From Phragmitibacter flavus (lineage in GTDB: Bacteria; Verrucomicrobiota; Verrucomicrobiia; Verrucomicrobiales; Verrucomicrobiaceae), in assembly GCF_005780165.1 (NCBI RefSeq), contig NZ_VAUV01000005.1, positions 310,001 to 374,000 on the forward strand: a stretch of 64,000 bases of DNA, in the 5' to 3' direction. The notes under the pieces were generated by a model. The model searched no databases, had not been told where the DNA came from, and saw only the letters and a program-made list of their open reading frames with translations. The translations under genes were made by a program, and so were the position numbers. Positions 9,310 to 16,884 of this stretch are shown here, in pieces. Each line of letters opens with the position of its first letter. Within the stretch, counting starts at the first letter, position 1.

Positions 9310-10418
9310 GCGGCAACAGCGGGGGAGAAGGAGACTTTTTGCGCCTGCGCCCTTGAATGCTCCCGACGAAGGTGCCCATAGGTTTTCATGGCAAGTGCGC
9401 CTCCGTCTTTATGTCCCAGCCAACGTGAAACCGTCGGGATGTCTACGCCACTTTCAATACATACCGTGGCAAAGAAGTGCCGCAGATCGTGGTGGGTGAT
9501 TCGAGCCATGCCAATTTTCTTGGCTGCACGATCCATGGCTTTCTGACACTCGCGCACGCGGAAAACAGGGGTGGATTTTGGCTCGCTATCCCTTGTTGCG
9601 AGCATGCGATCTAGGAGGGTGCGGGCGTTTGGGATCATTGGAATTCGGCGGATTTCTCCATTTTTCGTCGCGTCTTCCGGGTCGCCTTTGATCAAAATCT
9701 CGTCGGTAGTGAAATTGAGATCAGCCCTTTCAATTCTGCCCGCTTCTGAAAGGCGGCAACCGGTGAATGCCAGCCCTTCTGCGAAGTCAGCACAGTTGAC
9801 GGAATCGCGCCCCCCTGCTCTCCTCATTACGCTGATGAACTCGGAAAACTGAGCAAGGCTTGGAAGTTCCAAAATTTTAGGTTTGACCGGTTTACGTTCA
9901 AGGCCTGTTGCCACATTCGAGAAGACAACACCGTTTTCGATTGCCACGTCGATGACATGCCGAAGCAGCGCCAGGGTGTTGTTGTATCGTGTGGGACTGC
10001 AATCCCTTGCAAAACGTGCAGCCCAATCCCGGCAAGCTTTGGTAGTGATTTTGCGCACCTCCATACTCGCCAGTTCCGGCCAGCTCTTGAGTAGTGCCGC
10101 AAGAATCTCCTTCCAGTAATCACGGGTGCGAGGTTTGATGGTGACTTTTTCGTCGAGGTGTTGAGTGTGCAGTTCTGCTGCCTGACCGAAAGTCATTTTC
10201 GCACTTGAGGAACTCTGGTCGCGGCTCTTCCGCTGACGGTGTTCCTTTTGGGCTTCAGCGAGCCTCGACTCGGCTACTGAGAAATGCTTTGTTTTGAGTG
10301 ATTTCCAAACCTCTTTGCCATTCAGGAATAATCTGACATAGTATCCGCCGGATTTATGTCTCAACAGGTTTTGCAACCTCGTCTTCTCCCACGTTTTCAC
10401 GGTGGCTTCAGTCTTCAT
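9306..10418 (-). CDS. Tyrosine recombinase / phage-type integrase next to tRNA-Arg
   Basis: This 370-residue protein has an N-terminal arm-binding region (GGYYVRLFLNGKEVWKSL), a core-binding domain (about residues 75-180) and a catalytic domain. Catalytic residues seen are Arg222 in GCRLSEA, His310 and Arg313 in HHDLRHFFAT, His336 in WLGHKD and Tyr347 in KTYGHL. It probably integrates a genomic island. The start lies 83 bases before the tRNA-Arg gene, that is, on the 5' side of the tRNA, whereas islands more often sit on the 3' side. No second copy of a tRNA end was found in the window, so the element borders are not defined. Confidence 0.88.
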   Translation of the reverse strand: MKTEATVKTWEKTRLQNLLRHKSGGYYVRLFLNGKEVWKSLKTKHFSVAESRLAEAQKEHRQRKSRDQSSSSAKMTFGQAAELHTQHLDEKVTIKPRTRDYWKEILAALLKSWPELASMEVRKITTKACRDWAARFARDCSPTRYNNTLALLRHVIDVAIENGVVFSNVATGLERKPVKPKILELPSLAQFSEFISVMRRAGGRDSVNCADFAEGLAFTGCRLSEAGRIERADLNFTTDEILIKGDPEDATKNGEIRRIPMIPNARTLLDRMLATRDSEPKSTPVFRVRECQKAMDRAAKKIGMARITHHDLRHFFATVCIESGVDIPTVSRWLGHKDGGALAMKTYGHLRREHSRAQAQKVSFSPAVAA

Positions 10419-10501
10419 GACTCAACCGTAGAACAAAACCGTGAAAAAGCAAGTTGCAAAGCTTACCGAACGAGCTTAAACACCAGGGAGATCAATGAAA
10501 A

Positions 10502-10577
10502 GCGCTAGTAGCTCAGTGGATAGAGCAGCGGATTTCTAATCCGCTGGTCGCAGGTTCGATCCCTGCCTGGCGCACCA
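10502..10577 (+). tRNA. tRNA-Arg (anticodon UCU), CCA encoded
   Basis: The cloverleaf can be folded by eye. The acceptor stem GCGCTAG pairs with CTGGCGC (one G-U). The D arm is GCTC/GAGC. The anticodon stem GCGGA/TCCGC encloses the loop TTTCTAA, giving anticodon TCT. The T arm is CAGG-TTCGATC-CCTG. The discriminator A is followed by encoded CCA. It decodes AGA. A 7-bp hairpin with an AAA loop (10586-10602) follows the gene. Confidence 0.96.
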
Positions 10578-10863
10578 CTCATAATATGCTGAAAATCAGC
10601 ATGTTAGATGCGGAACGGGGGCCAGATTGAGCTGATAACCAAACAGGCCAAAATGGACAAAAGTGGCCACTTTTTGCCAATTCTGTGCAGAAAACGGTCT
10701 ATGGAAATCGAATGATGGGTGGAGGAGATTGCTCGGGTAGATGGGAGACAAAAGGAAAGTCGGAATAATGACATTCCAGTGTTCATCGATCGAAATCTTA
10801 TATGCAATAGGATTGACAAAATAATGGTTTGTTCCCATTAATTGCAAACCTAATACGTCGCCA
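10578..10863. other. Intergenic region after tRNA-Arg
   Basis: It holds the hairpin ATGCTGA-AAA-TCAGCAT at 10586-10602, which lacks a T run, and otherwise A+T-rich sequence with no convincing gene. A promoter for the HEPN-like gene must lie here, but no clear one was seen. Confidence 0.4.
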
Positions 10864-11556
10864 ATGAGAACTCTCTCCCCTACAAGCATCCGAGACGATT
10901 TCCTTGCTGCTCTGGTAGATGTTGAGACGACCTTTCAAGCGGCAGAATCTGCGGGTATTAACGCTGCAGGGATGAAGCTCATTACAGAGTTCTCGTTTTT
11001 GTCTGCGGCTATCCTTTTTGAGGGCTACATAAGCGATTTATTTGTTGCCTACATCAACCGCGATAGTTCAGTGTTCTCTGCGCATCTAGTCGGCAAAATG
11101 GTGATCGAAACTATTGACCCTCATGCGAAGCGCGCTAAGAGCCTCGCTACTATCTCCATCCACCAGCGCCTGACCGCTGCTGATATTCGGTCAGTTTTGG
11201 ATTCCCGCGATTACAACATTACCTTTCCCACGGTAGCGGAGATGAAAACTGGAGCGGGTCAGTGGCTCGCCCCTTCCTTTAAAGCCTATTTTGTCAACCT
11301 TACCGCGTCACATGCAGCTATCCTTTCCGCAACGAAGACGATGCGTAACTTTCTAGCTCATCGAAGCGGCGCTTCAAAGAACGAAATGCAAACGGCACTT
11401 GCAGCTTCTGATTTGCCGGCTTCTTTACGACGCGGACAACATACGATTCGTGATGTCGGTTCCTTCCTGCGTTCACGTCCCACGCCACAAGAGTCGCTGC
11501 GCTTCAATCAGTATTTGCAAGCATTAAATCAAATAGGAAATGCTCTCTGCCCATAG
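10864..11556 (+). CDS. HEPN-like domain protein
   Basis: The product is an all-helical protein of 230 residues. Residues 161-166 read RNFLAH, an R-N-x-x-x-H arrangement that fits the R-x(4-6)-H signature of HEPN ribonuclease domains. The preceding region (VNLTASHAAILSATKTM) has the helical look of MAE_28990/RiboL-PSP-type HEPN proteins. Many HEPN proteins cleave RNA in toxin-antitoxin or abortive-infection systems. No antitoxin partner overlaps it; the next gene, a DUF3800 protein, starts 175 bases downstream. The call rests on this motif and predicted helicity only. Confidence 0.55.
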   Translation: MRTLSPTSIRDDFLAALVDVETTFQAAESAGINAAGMKLITEFSFLSAAILFEGYISDLFVAYINRDSSVFSAHLVGKMVIETIDPHAKRAKSLATISIHQRLTAADIRSVLDSRDYNITFPTVAEMKTGAGQWLAPSFKAYFVNLTASHAAILSATKTMRNFLAHRSGASKNEMQTALAASDLPASLRRGQHTIRDVGSFLRSRPTPQESLRFNQYLQALNQIGNALCP

Positions 11557-11731
11557 CAATCAAATTAAACGAAAGTTAAAGGTGCTTTGCTATTACTCCT
11601 ATGCCAATGGCGACTGTTAGCTGGTCTAAATTTTTTATTTAAGTTATGCCGATGAATTTATTGTTCAGGCAGAAACGCTTCAGCATAAAAGTTACGAACC
11701 ATAATCCTCAAGAACCACTAACAACTTAATT

Positions 11732-13195
11732 ATGATTGACCACCTTGAACAGGTCTATTGGGAGGATGTGTTGCAACCCAGAGGGGAAGTGTATGAAAAT
11801 TGCAGCTTTAGCTTTCTTCCTGCCAAGACTCCCACGGGGGCACTTGTTATTGAAGAATATTGGTTGAAAAACCAAGAAATTTTACAACGAGTCAACGTTC
11901 TTATCGAGTTCGATAAAATCGGCGTGAAATATATAAAAAATCACCCAATATGGTCTATTACATCCAAGCCATTAATGCTTCAGTTTATCTATGCTGCCTT
12001 CTGGCGTCTGAAGACCATCGACGCAGGATTCGGACAGGCAAAATTTCGCGATCTAAATATTCAAGATAGATCGAGCGGAATAACCGCTCACTTACTGATC
12101 ACTAGCCAGGTATTCTTTGATACAGGAACACCAGTAATTCTATTGGCCAACTATGCTAACGTTCATCTTGTTGATCAGCTTGATGCAACGATTAAGGATG
12201 GTGATTTGGTCACACCCCTCAATAACTATAATAGTAAAATTAAGTGGCTCCGAAGCATTTCACTTGCCAATCCTCCTTGCATTTCAGACAACTTTGGAAG
12301 TGGAGCTTCTAAGACGGCACCAGAACCTACCTCTCTATATATTGACGAAACAGGTGATTTAGGCTTCCGCAAACCGGGACACTTCTACGCCATAGCTGGA
12401 CTTGCTATACCTGACCAATATTTGCGCCAAGTCAGAGAACAGCTTAAGAATATTATCAATGACCATTGGCAAGGGCCTACAAAACCGCGTGAATTGCATT
12501 TTTCGAAGATCAATGAATCAAAACGAATTGCTGTGATCGCAGCTATTGGAGTAATTTTCGAAAAATTTGTTTCTTATGGAAATTGCTTCGTCACAATGAA
12601 CTTCTCATTTTTGTTCAACTTAGTCAGGGCAGAAATTGAGTATTTTAGGGATGAGGAGCGGCCCTCACGAACCGTTATTGCGGACCTTCTTGCATCATCT
12701 GATGGCCATGTTCCCAATCGGTTGCTGATGCTTGCGACTGAAGATCTCATCAGCACTACAATTATCGAAGGAATGCTTGATGTTCCCTTCGTTTCAGTTT
12801 ATCACGATAGAAAGCGAAGCGAATGGATGAATGGTGCAATTACCGATGGTTTTAACGCGGCTATGGAAAACCTAAAGAAATTTGCTTTGAGCAACGAACA
12901 TGTGGATGCGATCCCAAACGCAAGTTTTCATATAATTGATTCCGAAGCCGACCCGTGTCTTTGGCTGTGTGATTGGTTATGTTGGGAGCTCGGTGGCTGG
13001 ATACGTAACGAAAGAAAACTAAGCGCGGAATTTTTAAAAGCTCTACAAAAATTAAATTTCTTTACATTCAATGAAGCTGGGGAGAGGGTTCAATTTGAGC
13101 ATCCCGGTGGTAAGGAGATACGACGTTATCCTGATCGGGCGAGAGAGATTACACCTCTTAAAGGGCATGGATCTCGTGCCAATACTATGTCGTAG
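11732..13195 (+). CDS. DUF3800 domain protein with unknown N-terminal domain
   Basis: The product has 487 residues. Residues 1-195 form an unrecognised mixed alpha/beta domain. Residues 201-450 match DUF3800: it opens SLYIDETGDLGFRKPG, the Y-x-D-E-x-G-D motif, followed by GHFYAIAGLAI and later DSEADPCLWLCDWLCW, with conserved acidic positions. DUF3800 has been compared to RNase-H-like folds and often occurs in defence islands; its activity is poorly known. Here it follows the HEPN-like gene in an A+T-rich island beside tRNA-Arg. The domain call is good; the function is unknown. Confidence 0.72.
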   Translation: MIDHLEQVYWEDVLQPRGEVYENCSFSFLPAKTPTGALVIEEYWLKNQEILQRVNVLIEFDKIGVKYIKNHPIWSITSKPLMLQFIYAAFWRLKTIDAGFGQAKFRDLNIQDRSSGITAHLLITSQVFFDTGTPVILLANYANVHLVDQLDATIKDGDLVTPLNNYNSKIKWLRSISLANPPCISDNFGSGASKTAPEPTSLYIDETGDLGFRKPGHFYAIAGLAIPDQYLRQVREQLKNIINDHWQGPTKPRELHFSKINESKRIAVIAAIGVIFEKFVSYGNCFVTMNFSFLFNLVRAEIEYFRDEERPSRTVIADLLASSDGHVPNRLLMLATEDLISTTIIEGMLDVPFVSVYHDRKRSEWMNGAITDGFNAAMENLKKFALSNEHVDAIPNASFHIIDSEADPCLWLCDWLCWELGGWIRNERKLSAEFLKALQKLNFFTFNEAGERVQFEHPGGKEIRRYPDRAREITPLKGHGSRANTMS

Positions 13196-13300
13196 ACAAT
13201 GGTAATCCGTTGATGGGGGCTGCACCCCTTAGATGTAGTTTGTAAGTTAGCGAATTGCTAGCTTTTATCAGAAGAGAATGTCAAGAAAGATGCAAAAAAA

Positions 13301-13342
13301 CCGTCACAGCCTACCGGTAAACAGTCTGATCAACTGTGACGG
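13301..13342. repeat. 9-bp inverted repeat
   Basis: CCGTCACAG at 13301-13309 pairs with CTGTGACGG at 13334-13342. There is no T run on either side, so it is not a typical terminator. Confidence 0.5.
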
Positions 13343-13531
13343 CACCGAAAACCTCCATAGGACAAGGGGAAATCTATTCGTGGGCCTCCTCGAATGTCTC
13401 CAGCTTCTTCTGAGCGGGAGCGACCTTGCTTTCGAGATGGCGTTGGACTCGTGGGAACTCTTCAATCGCGGCCCTCAAGGAGACCAACCGTTTGTATTGT
13501 ATTCAGGGACCAGAGTGTTTGACCGGGCAAA

Positions 13532-13576
13532 CCCGGCACTGCGTGCCGGGCTGTTATGAATCGTCCCGTTGGGACG
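13532..13576. repeat. Two adjacent hairpins, REP-like
   Basis: CCCGGCA/TGCCGGG with a 5-base loop is followed 11 bases later by CGTCCC/GGGACG with a GTT loop. The tight stem plus triplet loop resembles the other intergenic palindromes in this window. Confidence 0.5.
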
Positions 13577-13755
13577 GAGAATTCTTGCATGCTGCGAGAG
13601 GAGAACGCTCGACCCGGATTTGCTTTTCGGGCCTGTTCTGACGGGCCGGCAGTGCGGTCCGAAGTGAAATGATGGCATGCGCGGGAGGTTGCCATGAGGG
13701 GTTGGATAAGAAAGAACTTGGAATTCACTGAGGTTCAGTGCTTGGTGAGGTCGAC

Positions 13756-14787
13756 ATGAGCATGGCGGATGACGAAGATTTTATGAGGCTGGCGCTGGAA
13801 CAGGCGCGGTTGGGGATGGGGCTGACTTCGCCGAATCCGGCGGTGGGGGCGGTGTTGGTGAATGGAGAGGGACGGGTGATCGGAAAAGGGTGGCATCGCA
13901 AGGCGGGGCTGGCGCATGCGGAGGTGGAGGCGTTGCGGGATGCGGAGGCGAATGGCGAGGCGGTAGAGGGGGCGACGGCTTATGTGACGTTGGAGCCGTG
14001 TTCAACACATGGTCGCACGGGGGCTTGCACGGATGCGTTGCGCAATGCGGGGGTGACTCGGGTGGTGTATGGGGCGAGAGATCCGAATCCGGCACATGCA
14101 GGAATGGCGGATGAGGTTTTGCGAGGGGCGGGGATGGAGGTGATTTCCGGGGTTTTGAAGGAAGAGTGCGATGAGGTAATCCGGCCGTTTGCGAAGTGGA
14201 TCACGACGGGCTTGCCTTATGTGATGGCGAAGTGCGGCCAGAGTTTGGATGGTCGGATCACGCGACCAGAGGGGGAGTCGCAATGGATCACCAGTGAGCT
14301 TTCACGGTCACATGCGATGGGGCTGCGGGTGAGGTGCGATGCGATCTTGGTGGGCGGGGAGACGTTGCGTCGGGATGATCCAAGGTTGACGTTGCGGGGA
14401 GAAGCGGTGCCGGAGGGGAAGGTGCAGCCGTGGCGGGTGGTGGTGACGCGGAGTGGGGATTTGCCGCACGGGGCGAAGGTGTTTACGGATGAATGGCGGG
14501 AGCGGACGATGGTGTTGAAAGGGGAGTTTTCGTTTGGAGGGATTTTGCAGGAACTGGCGACGCGTGGGGTGATGAGTGTGTTGCTGGAGTGTGGGGGAAA
14601 TTTGATGGGACAGGCGTTTGCGGAACGGGTGGTGGATGAGGTGTGTTGGTATGTGGCACCGAGATTTTGTGGGGAGACATCATCTTCGGTGGGTGGGGTG
14701 TTGCCGGGCTCAGTGAGATTGGAGAGGGTGAGGCATCTGAGTCTGGGGGAGGATGTGCTGGTGAGCGGGGTGCCGGTTTGGGAATGA
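13756..14787 (+). CDS. ribD: Bifunctional riboflavin biosynthesis deaminase/reductase RibD
   Basis: The ATG at 13756 is preceded by GGTGAGG at the right distance, so it is preferred to the GTG at 13738. The 343-residue product has the two RibD domains. The N-terminal zinc deaminase shows HAE (near residue 54) and PCSTHGRTGAC (Cys near 82 and 91). The C-terminal reductase has MAKCGQSLDGRI and VGGETLRRDDPRLT. It converts the pyrimidine produced by GTP cyclohydrolase II by deamination, then NADPH reduction of the ribose. No other rib gene is nearby. The last 25 bases of the gene recur at 15002-15026. Confidence 0.95.
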   Translation: MSMADDEDFMRLALEQARLGMGLTSPNPAVGAVLVNGEGRVIGKGWHRKAGLAHAEVEALRDAEANGEAVEGATAYVTLEPCSTHGRTGACTDALRNAGVTRVVYGARDPNPAHAGMADEVLRGAGMEVISGVLKEECDEVIRPFAKWITTGLPYVMAKCGQSLDGRITRPEGESQWITSELSRSHAMGLRVRCDAILVGGETLRRDDPRLTLRGEAVPEGKVQPWRVVVTRSGDLPHGAKVFTDEWRERTMVLKGEFSFGGILQELATRGVMSVLLECGGNLMGQAFAERVVDEVCWYVAPRFCGETSSSVGGVLPGSVRLERVRHLSLGEDVLVSGVPVWE

Positions 14788-15066
14788 GGATTAACCACGA
14801 ATGGACACGAATTTACATGAATGGGATGAGGATTTTTATCTGAGTCTATCTGTGTTCATCTGTGGTTTTTGGATGGGAGTGAGGAATGATTTTAACCACA
14901 GATGGACACAGATGGACACGGATGGACACGGATGGAATTTTTTGAATGATGAAAAGGGCTTTTTCTTTGATCGGGATGGAGTGGTGAATGTTTCGCCGGG
15001 GGCGGGGTTCCGGTTTGGGAATGAGGGGTTGATTTGGCGACTGCCGGGGAGTATTTTGATGACGGT
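14788..15066. repeat. Repeat-rich scar: 10-bp tandem repeats and a tandem-duplication junction
   Basis: After the ribD stop there are TTAACCACGAATGGACACG-type sequences. Then GATGGACACA/G is repeated about 3.6 times (14901-14936). Next comes a 63-bp copy of the 5' end of the gmhB-like gene (14946-15008, one base shorter than the original at 15593-15656). It is joined through a shared GCGGGGT to a 25-bp copy of the ribD 3' end (15002-15026; original 14765-14789, one mismatch). The order gmhB-start then ribD-end is that of a tandem duplication junction. Confidence 0.85.
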
Positions 15067-15294
15067 ATGAATGCGGAGACGATATTGCAGGAAGCGCTCA
15101 AGCTGCCTCAGGAGCAGCGGGAAAAGTTGCGTGATCGTCTGGATCAAAGCTTGATGTCGGAGGATCAGGAGGGTGATGAGCAGGCGGAGATTATAACACA
15201 GCGATTAACGGCTCATCAGGAACGTCCTGAAGAAGTGATCAGCAGGGAAGAGTTGGAAGCGAAGTGGCTGGTGAGATGGAGCGCGGGCGCATGA
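15067..15294 (+). CDS. Antitoxin, addiction-module component family
   Basis: The 75-residue acidic protein begins MNAETILQEALKLPQEQREKLRDRLDQSL, the pattern of the short addiction-module antitoxins (TIGR02574 type): a helix of the LPxxER kind, with a C-terminal EVISREELEAKW segment that wraps the toxin. The ATG at 15067 is chosen over a TTG at 15034 because the latter lies in duplicated scar sequence. Its stop overlaps the toxin start (ATGA), so the two are translationally coupled. It should neutralise the toxin and repress the pair. Confidence 0.82.
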   Translation: MNAETILQEALKLPQEQREKLRDRLDQSLMSEDQEGDEQAEIITQRLTAHQERPEEVISREELEAKWLVRWSAGA

Positions 15295-15590
15295 ATTGGC
15301 GATTGGATGTCAGGATTGAAGCGTCGCTGGATTTTGACCGGGCGATTGAATGGTATGCGGACCATGGTTCTTCAGAATTGGCGCATCGGTTTATCGCCGA
15401 CGTGAAGCTGGCATTTGATGAAATTCAAAACTCGCCGGAGCGGTTTCATTTTAGTCGATGGGGGACGCGAAGGTTCAAACTGAAGAAGTTTCCCTATGAC
15501 ATCCACTATCTTGTGGAGAAGGATCGAGTGGTGGTGATGGCGGTGTTTCATCAACGGCGTGATGATCGGCAACTTGGCGAGCGTTTGTAG
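15291..15590 (+). CDS. Toxin of the RelE/ParE superfamily
   Basis: The product has 99 residues with the RelE/ParE fold: helix-rich start (SLDFDRAIEWYADHGS), a central strand motif SPERFHFSRWGTRRFKLKKFPYDIHYLVEKDRVVVMAVFHQRRD ending in the usual basic tail. Such toxins either cleave ribosome-bound mRNA or poison gyrase, and which applies here cannot be told. The start overlaps the antitoxin stop in an ATGA. The gene stops two bases before the gmhB-like ATG, which places the pair exactly between the duplicated segments. Confidence 0.85.
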   Translation: MNWRLDVRIEASLDFDRAIEWYADHGSSELAHRFIADVKLAFDEIQNSPERFHFSRWGTRRFKLKKFPYDIHYLVEKDRVVVMAVFHQRRDDRQLGERL

Positions 15591-15592
15591 AG

Positions 15593-16132
15593 ATGATGAA
15601 AAGGGCATTTTTCTTTGATCGGGATGGAGTGGTGAATGTTTCGCCGGGGGCGGGGTATGTGCTGCGGAAGGAGGATTTCTTTTTTAATGATGGCGTGGTG
15701 GAATTGCTGGCCTGGTTGAAGGAAGAAGGGTTCATTTTGGTGGTGGTGACGAGTCAGCAGGGAGTGGGGAAAGGGTTGATGTCGATGGAGGATTTGAACG
15801 GGATTCATGCGTTCATGCAGGAGGAGTTGGCGAAAAAGGGGGCGGCGTTTGATGCGATTTATTCATGCACTTGTTTGGGGAGTGATCCGGGCTGCACTTG
15901 CAGGAAACCGAGTGCAGAGATGGTGTTGAAGGCGGCGGAGGAGCTTGATTTGGATTTGTCGGGATCGTGGTTGATCGGGGATCATGACCGGGACATTCAG
16001 ATGGCGCTGAATGCGGGGGTGCCGAAGACGATTCGGGTGTTGGGGGATCAGCATGCGCCCTTGGTGGAGGCGACGCATGTGGTGAACGCGGTGGCGGAGG
16101 TGCTGCCGTGGTTGCAGGCGCGAGGGGTGTGA
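15593..16132 (+). CDS. gmhB: HAD-IIIA phosphatase, GmhB-like (heptose bisphosphate phosphatase family)
   Basis: The product has 179 residues. The HAD nucleophile motif is FFFDRDGVVNVSPG (D-x-D), motif II is VVTSQQGVGKG, and motif IV is LIGDHDRDIQMA. A cysteine cluster CTCLGSDPGCTCRKP matches the structural zinc site of GmhB and HisB-type phosphatases. The likely reaction removes the 7-phosphate of D-glycero-manno-heptose 1,7-bisphosphate for LPS core synthesis; the histidinol-phosphate alternative is less likely. Its first 64 bases have a second, frameshifted copy at 14946-15008. Confidence 0.8.
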   Translation: MMKRAFFFDRDGVVNVSPGAGYVLRKEDFFFNDGVVELLAWLKEEGFILVVVTSQQGVGKGLMSMEDLNGIHAFMQEELAKKGAAFDAIYSCTCLGSDPGCTCRKPSAEMVLKAAEELDLDLSGSWLIGDHDRDIQMALNAGVPKTIRVLGDQHAPLVEATHVVNAVAEVLPWLQARGV

Positions 16133-16187
16133 TGGACTGACTGGGCTGGGGTGATGCGATGCGATGTGAAGTGAATCTTCGCCGTCC

Positions 16188-16688
16188 CTACGGATTTGGT
16201 CCCTGTAGACCCGGTTGCTGCTGCCTTGATTTGAGCCACTCGATGACGGGGGAGGGATTGGTGATGGGCGGACTGGGAATGGTGCCGGTCATGCGCAGAA
16301 TGCCGTAGACGAAAAAGGCGATGACAAAAAGGGTGGGCAGCAGGGTGCGGCGCTCGATGATTTCGATTTTTTGAACGAGCATGGAGCGCCAGGGGGCGGG
16401 GGCGATGGCGCTCAAGGTGAGCAGCAGACCGAGGATGAAGAAACCGGGTGAGAAGGGGTGATAGTGGATGGCCAGGGGGAGGTCGCCGCGCAAGAGGGCG
16501 GCAGTGGCGCGGGTGATGCCACAACCGGCGCAGGGCAGGCCGGTGACGGTGGAGAAGGGGCAGGGGAGAAGGTTGAGTCCGCAGAGATGGGCGAGGCCGA
16601 GGACGGCAGCGGTGATGACGAGTCCACGGCAGAGGGTGACGTGGGCCAACAGCGGGGCAAGCCAGGGGCGAAGGAGGTTCCTGATCAT
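16188..16688 (-). CDS. DUF2752 integral membrane protein
   Basis: The product has 166 residues and three or four hydrophobic segments. The diagnostic text is CPFSTVTGLPCAGCGITRATAALLRGD (residues 43-69), the CPxxxxTGxPCxxCGxTRA signature of DUF2752, a small inner-membrane family of unknown function with conserved cysteines. A repeat-like sequence, GAAGTGAATCTTCGCCGTCC, lies at its 3' end. It is transcribed opposite to gmhB, with the stop 55 bases from the gmhB stop. Confidence 0.85.
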   Translation of the reverse strand: MIRNLLRPWLAPLLAHVTLCRGLVITAAVLGLAHLCGLNLLPCPFSTVTGLPCAGCGITRATAALLRGDLPLAIHYHPFSPGFFILGLLLTLSAIAPAPWRSMLVQKIEIIERRTLLPTLFVIAFFVYGILRMTGTIPSPPITNPSPVIEWLKSRQQQPGLQGPNP

Positions 16689-16708
16689 GCGGGTGTCCTA
16701 GGGGTTGG

Positions 16709-16754
16709 CCGACGAAACGTGGGCAGTCCATGGAGGTCCGACGTGCCGTCGGAC
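16709..16754. repeat. REP-like palindromes related to those around the RAYT gene
   Basis: CCGACGAAACGTGGGCAGTCCA at 16709-16730 closely resembles the 43,548 palindrome unit (CCGACGAAACGTCGGTGGTCC). It is followed by a second hairpin, GTCCGACG-TGC-CGTCGGAC (16736-16754). This suggests that the transposase at 42.9 kb acts on dispersed copies. Confidence 0.6.
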
Positions 16755-16835
16755 GCTAGACGAACAGTTTTGGTCAATTTCTGGTCTGACGTTCACTCGA
16801 AGGAGGATTGGAGGAGAGGCTGCGGGCAGACATCC

Positions 16836-16884
16836 GGGTTCTCGGCAAGATGCCGAGAACGACACGCAAGATGCGTGTGCTCCC
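16836..16884. repeat. Double hairpin with AGA loops
   Basis: TTCTCGGCA-AGA-TGCCGAGAA is followed by ACACGCA-AGA-TGCGTGT and then GCTCCCC. The same two stems occur at 24118-24170 (inverted), and the second one alone at 24243-24272. It abuts the stop of the PagL-like gene and may end its transcript. Confidence 0.7.

Larger units (their letters stand above)
13196..13755. other. 560-bp intergenic region with hairpins and a possible gene remnant
   Basis: It separates the accessory region from ribD. It contains an inverted repeat CCGTCACAG/CTGTGACGG (13301-13342, 24-base loop), then CCCGGCA-ctgcg-TGCCGGG (13532-13550) and CGTCCC-GTT-GGGACG (13562-13576). On the minus strand, 13374-13508 reads as an alpha-helical 44-codon tail ending KKLETFEEAHE-stop without a plausible start, perhaps the relic of a gene. 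No FMN riboswitch consensus was recognised before ribD. Confidence 0.45.

Noticed and set aside
10540-10577. Attachment-site duplication of the tRNA-Arg 3' end
   Set aside because: No second copy of the T-arm/acceptor sequence was noticed in the window, so no att site can be assigned.
13196-13755. FMN riboswitch before ribD
   Set aside because: The conserved RFN sequences were looked for and not found. Only simple hairpins are present.
14801-15070. 89-codon frame between ribD and the antitoxin
   Set aside because: It is composed of repeat sequence and the copied 5' end of gmhB and 3' end of ribD, so it is not a gene.
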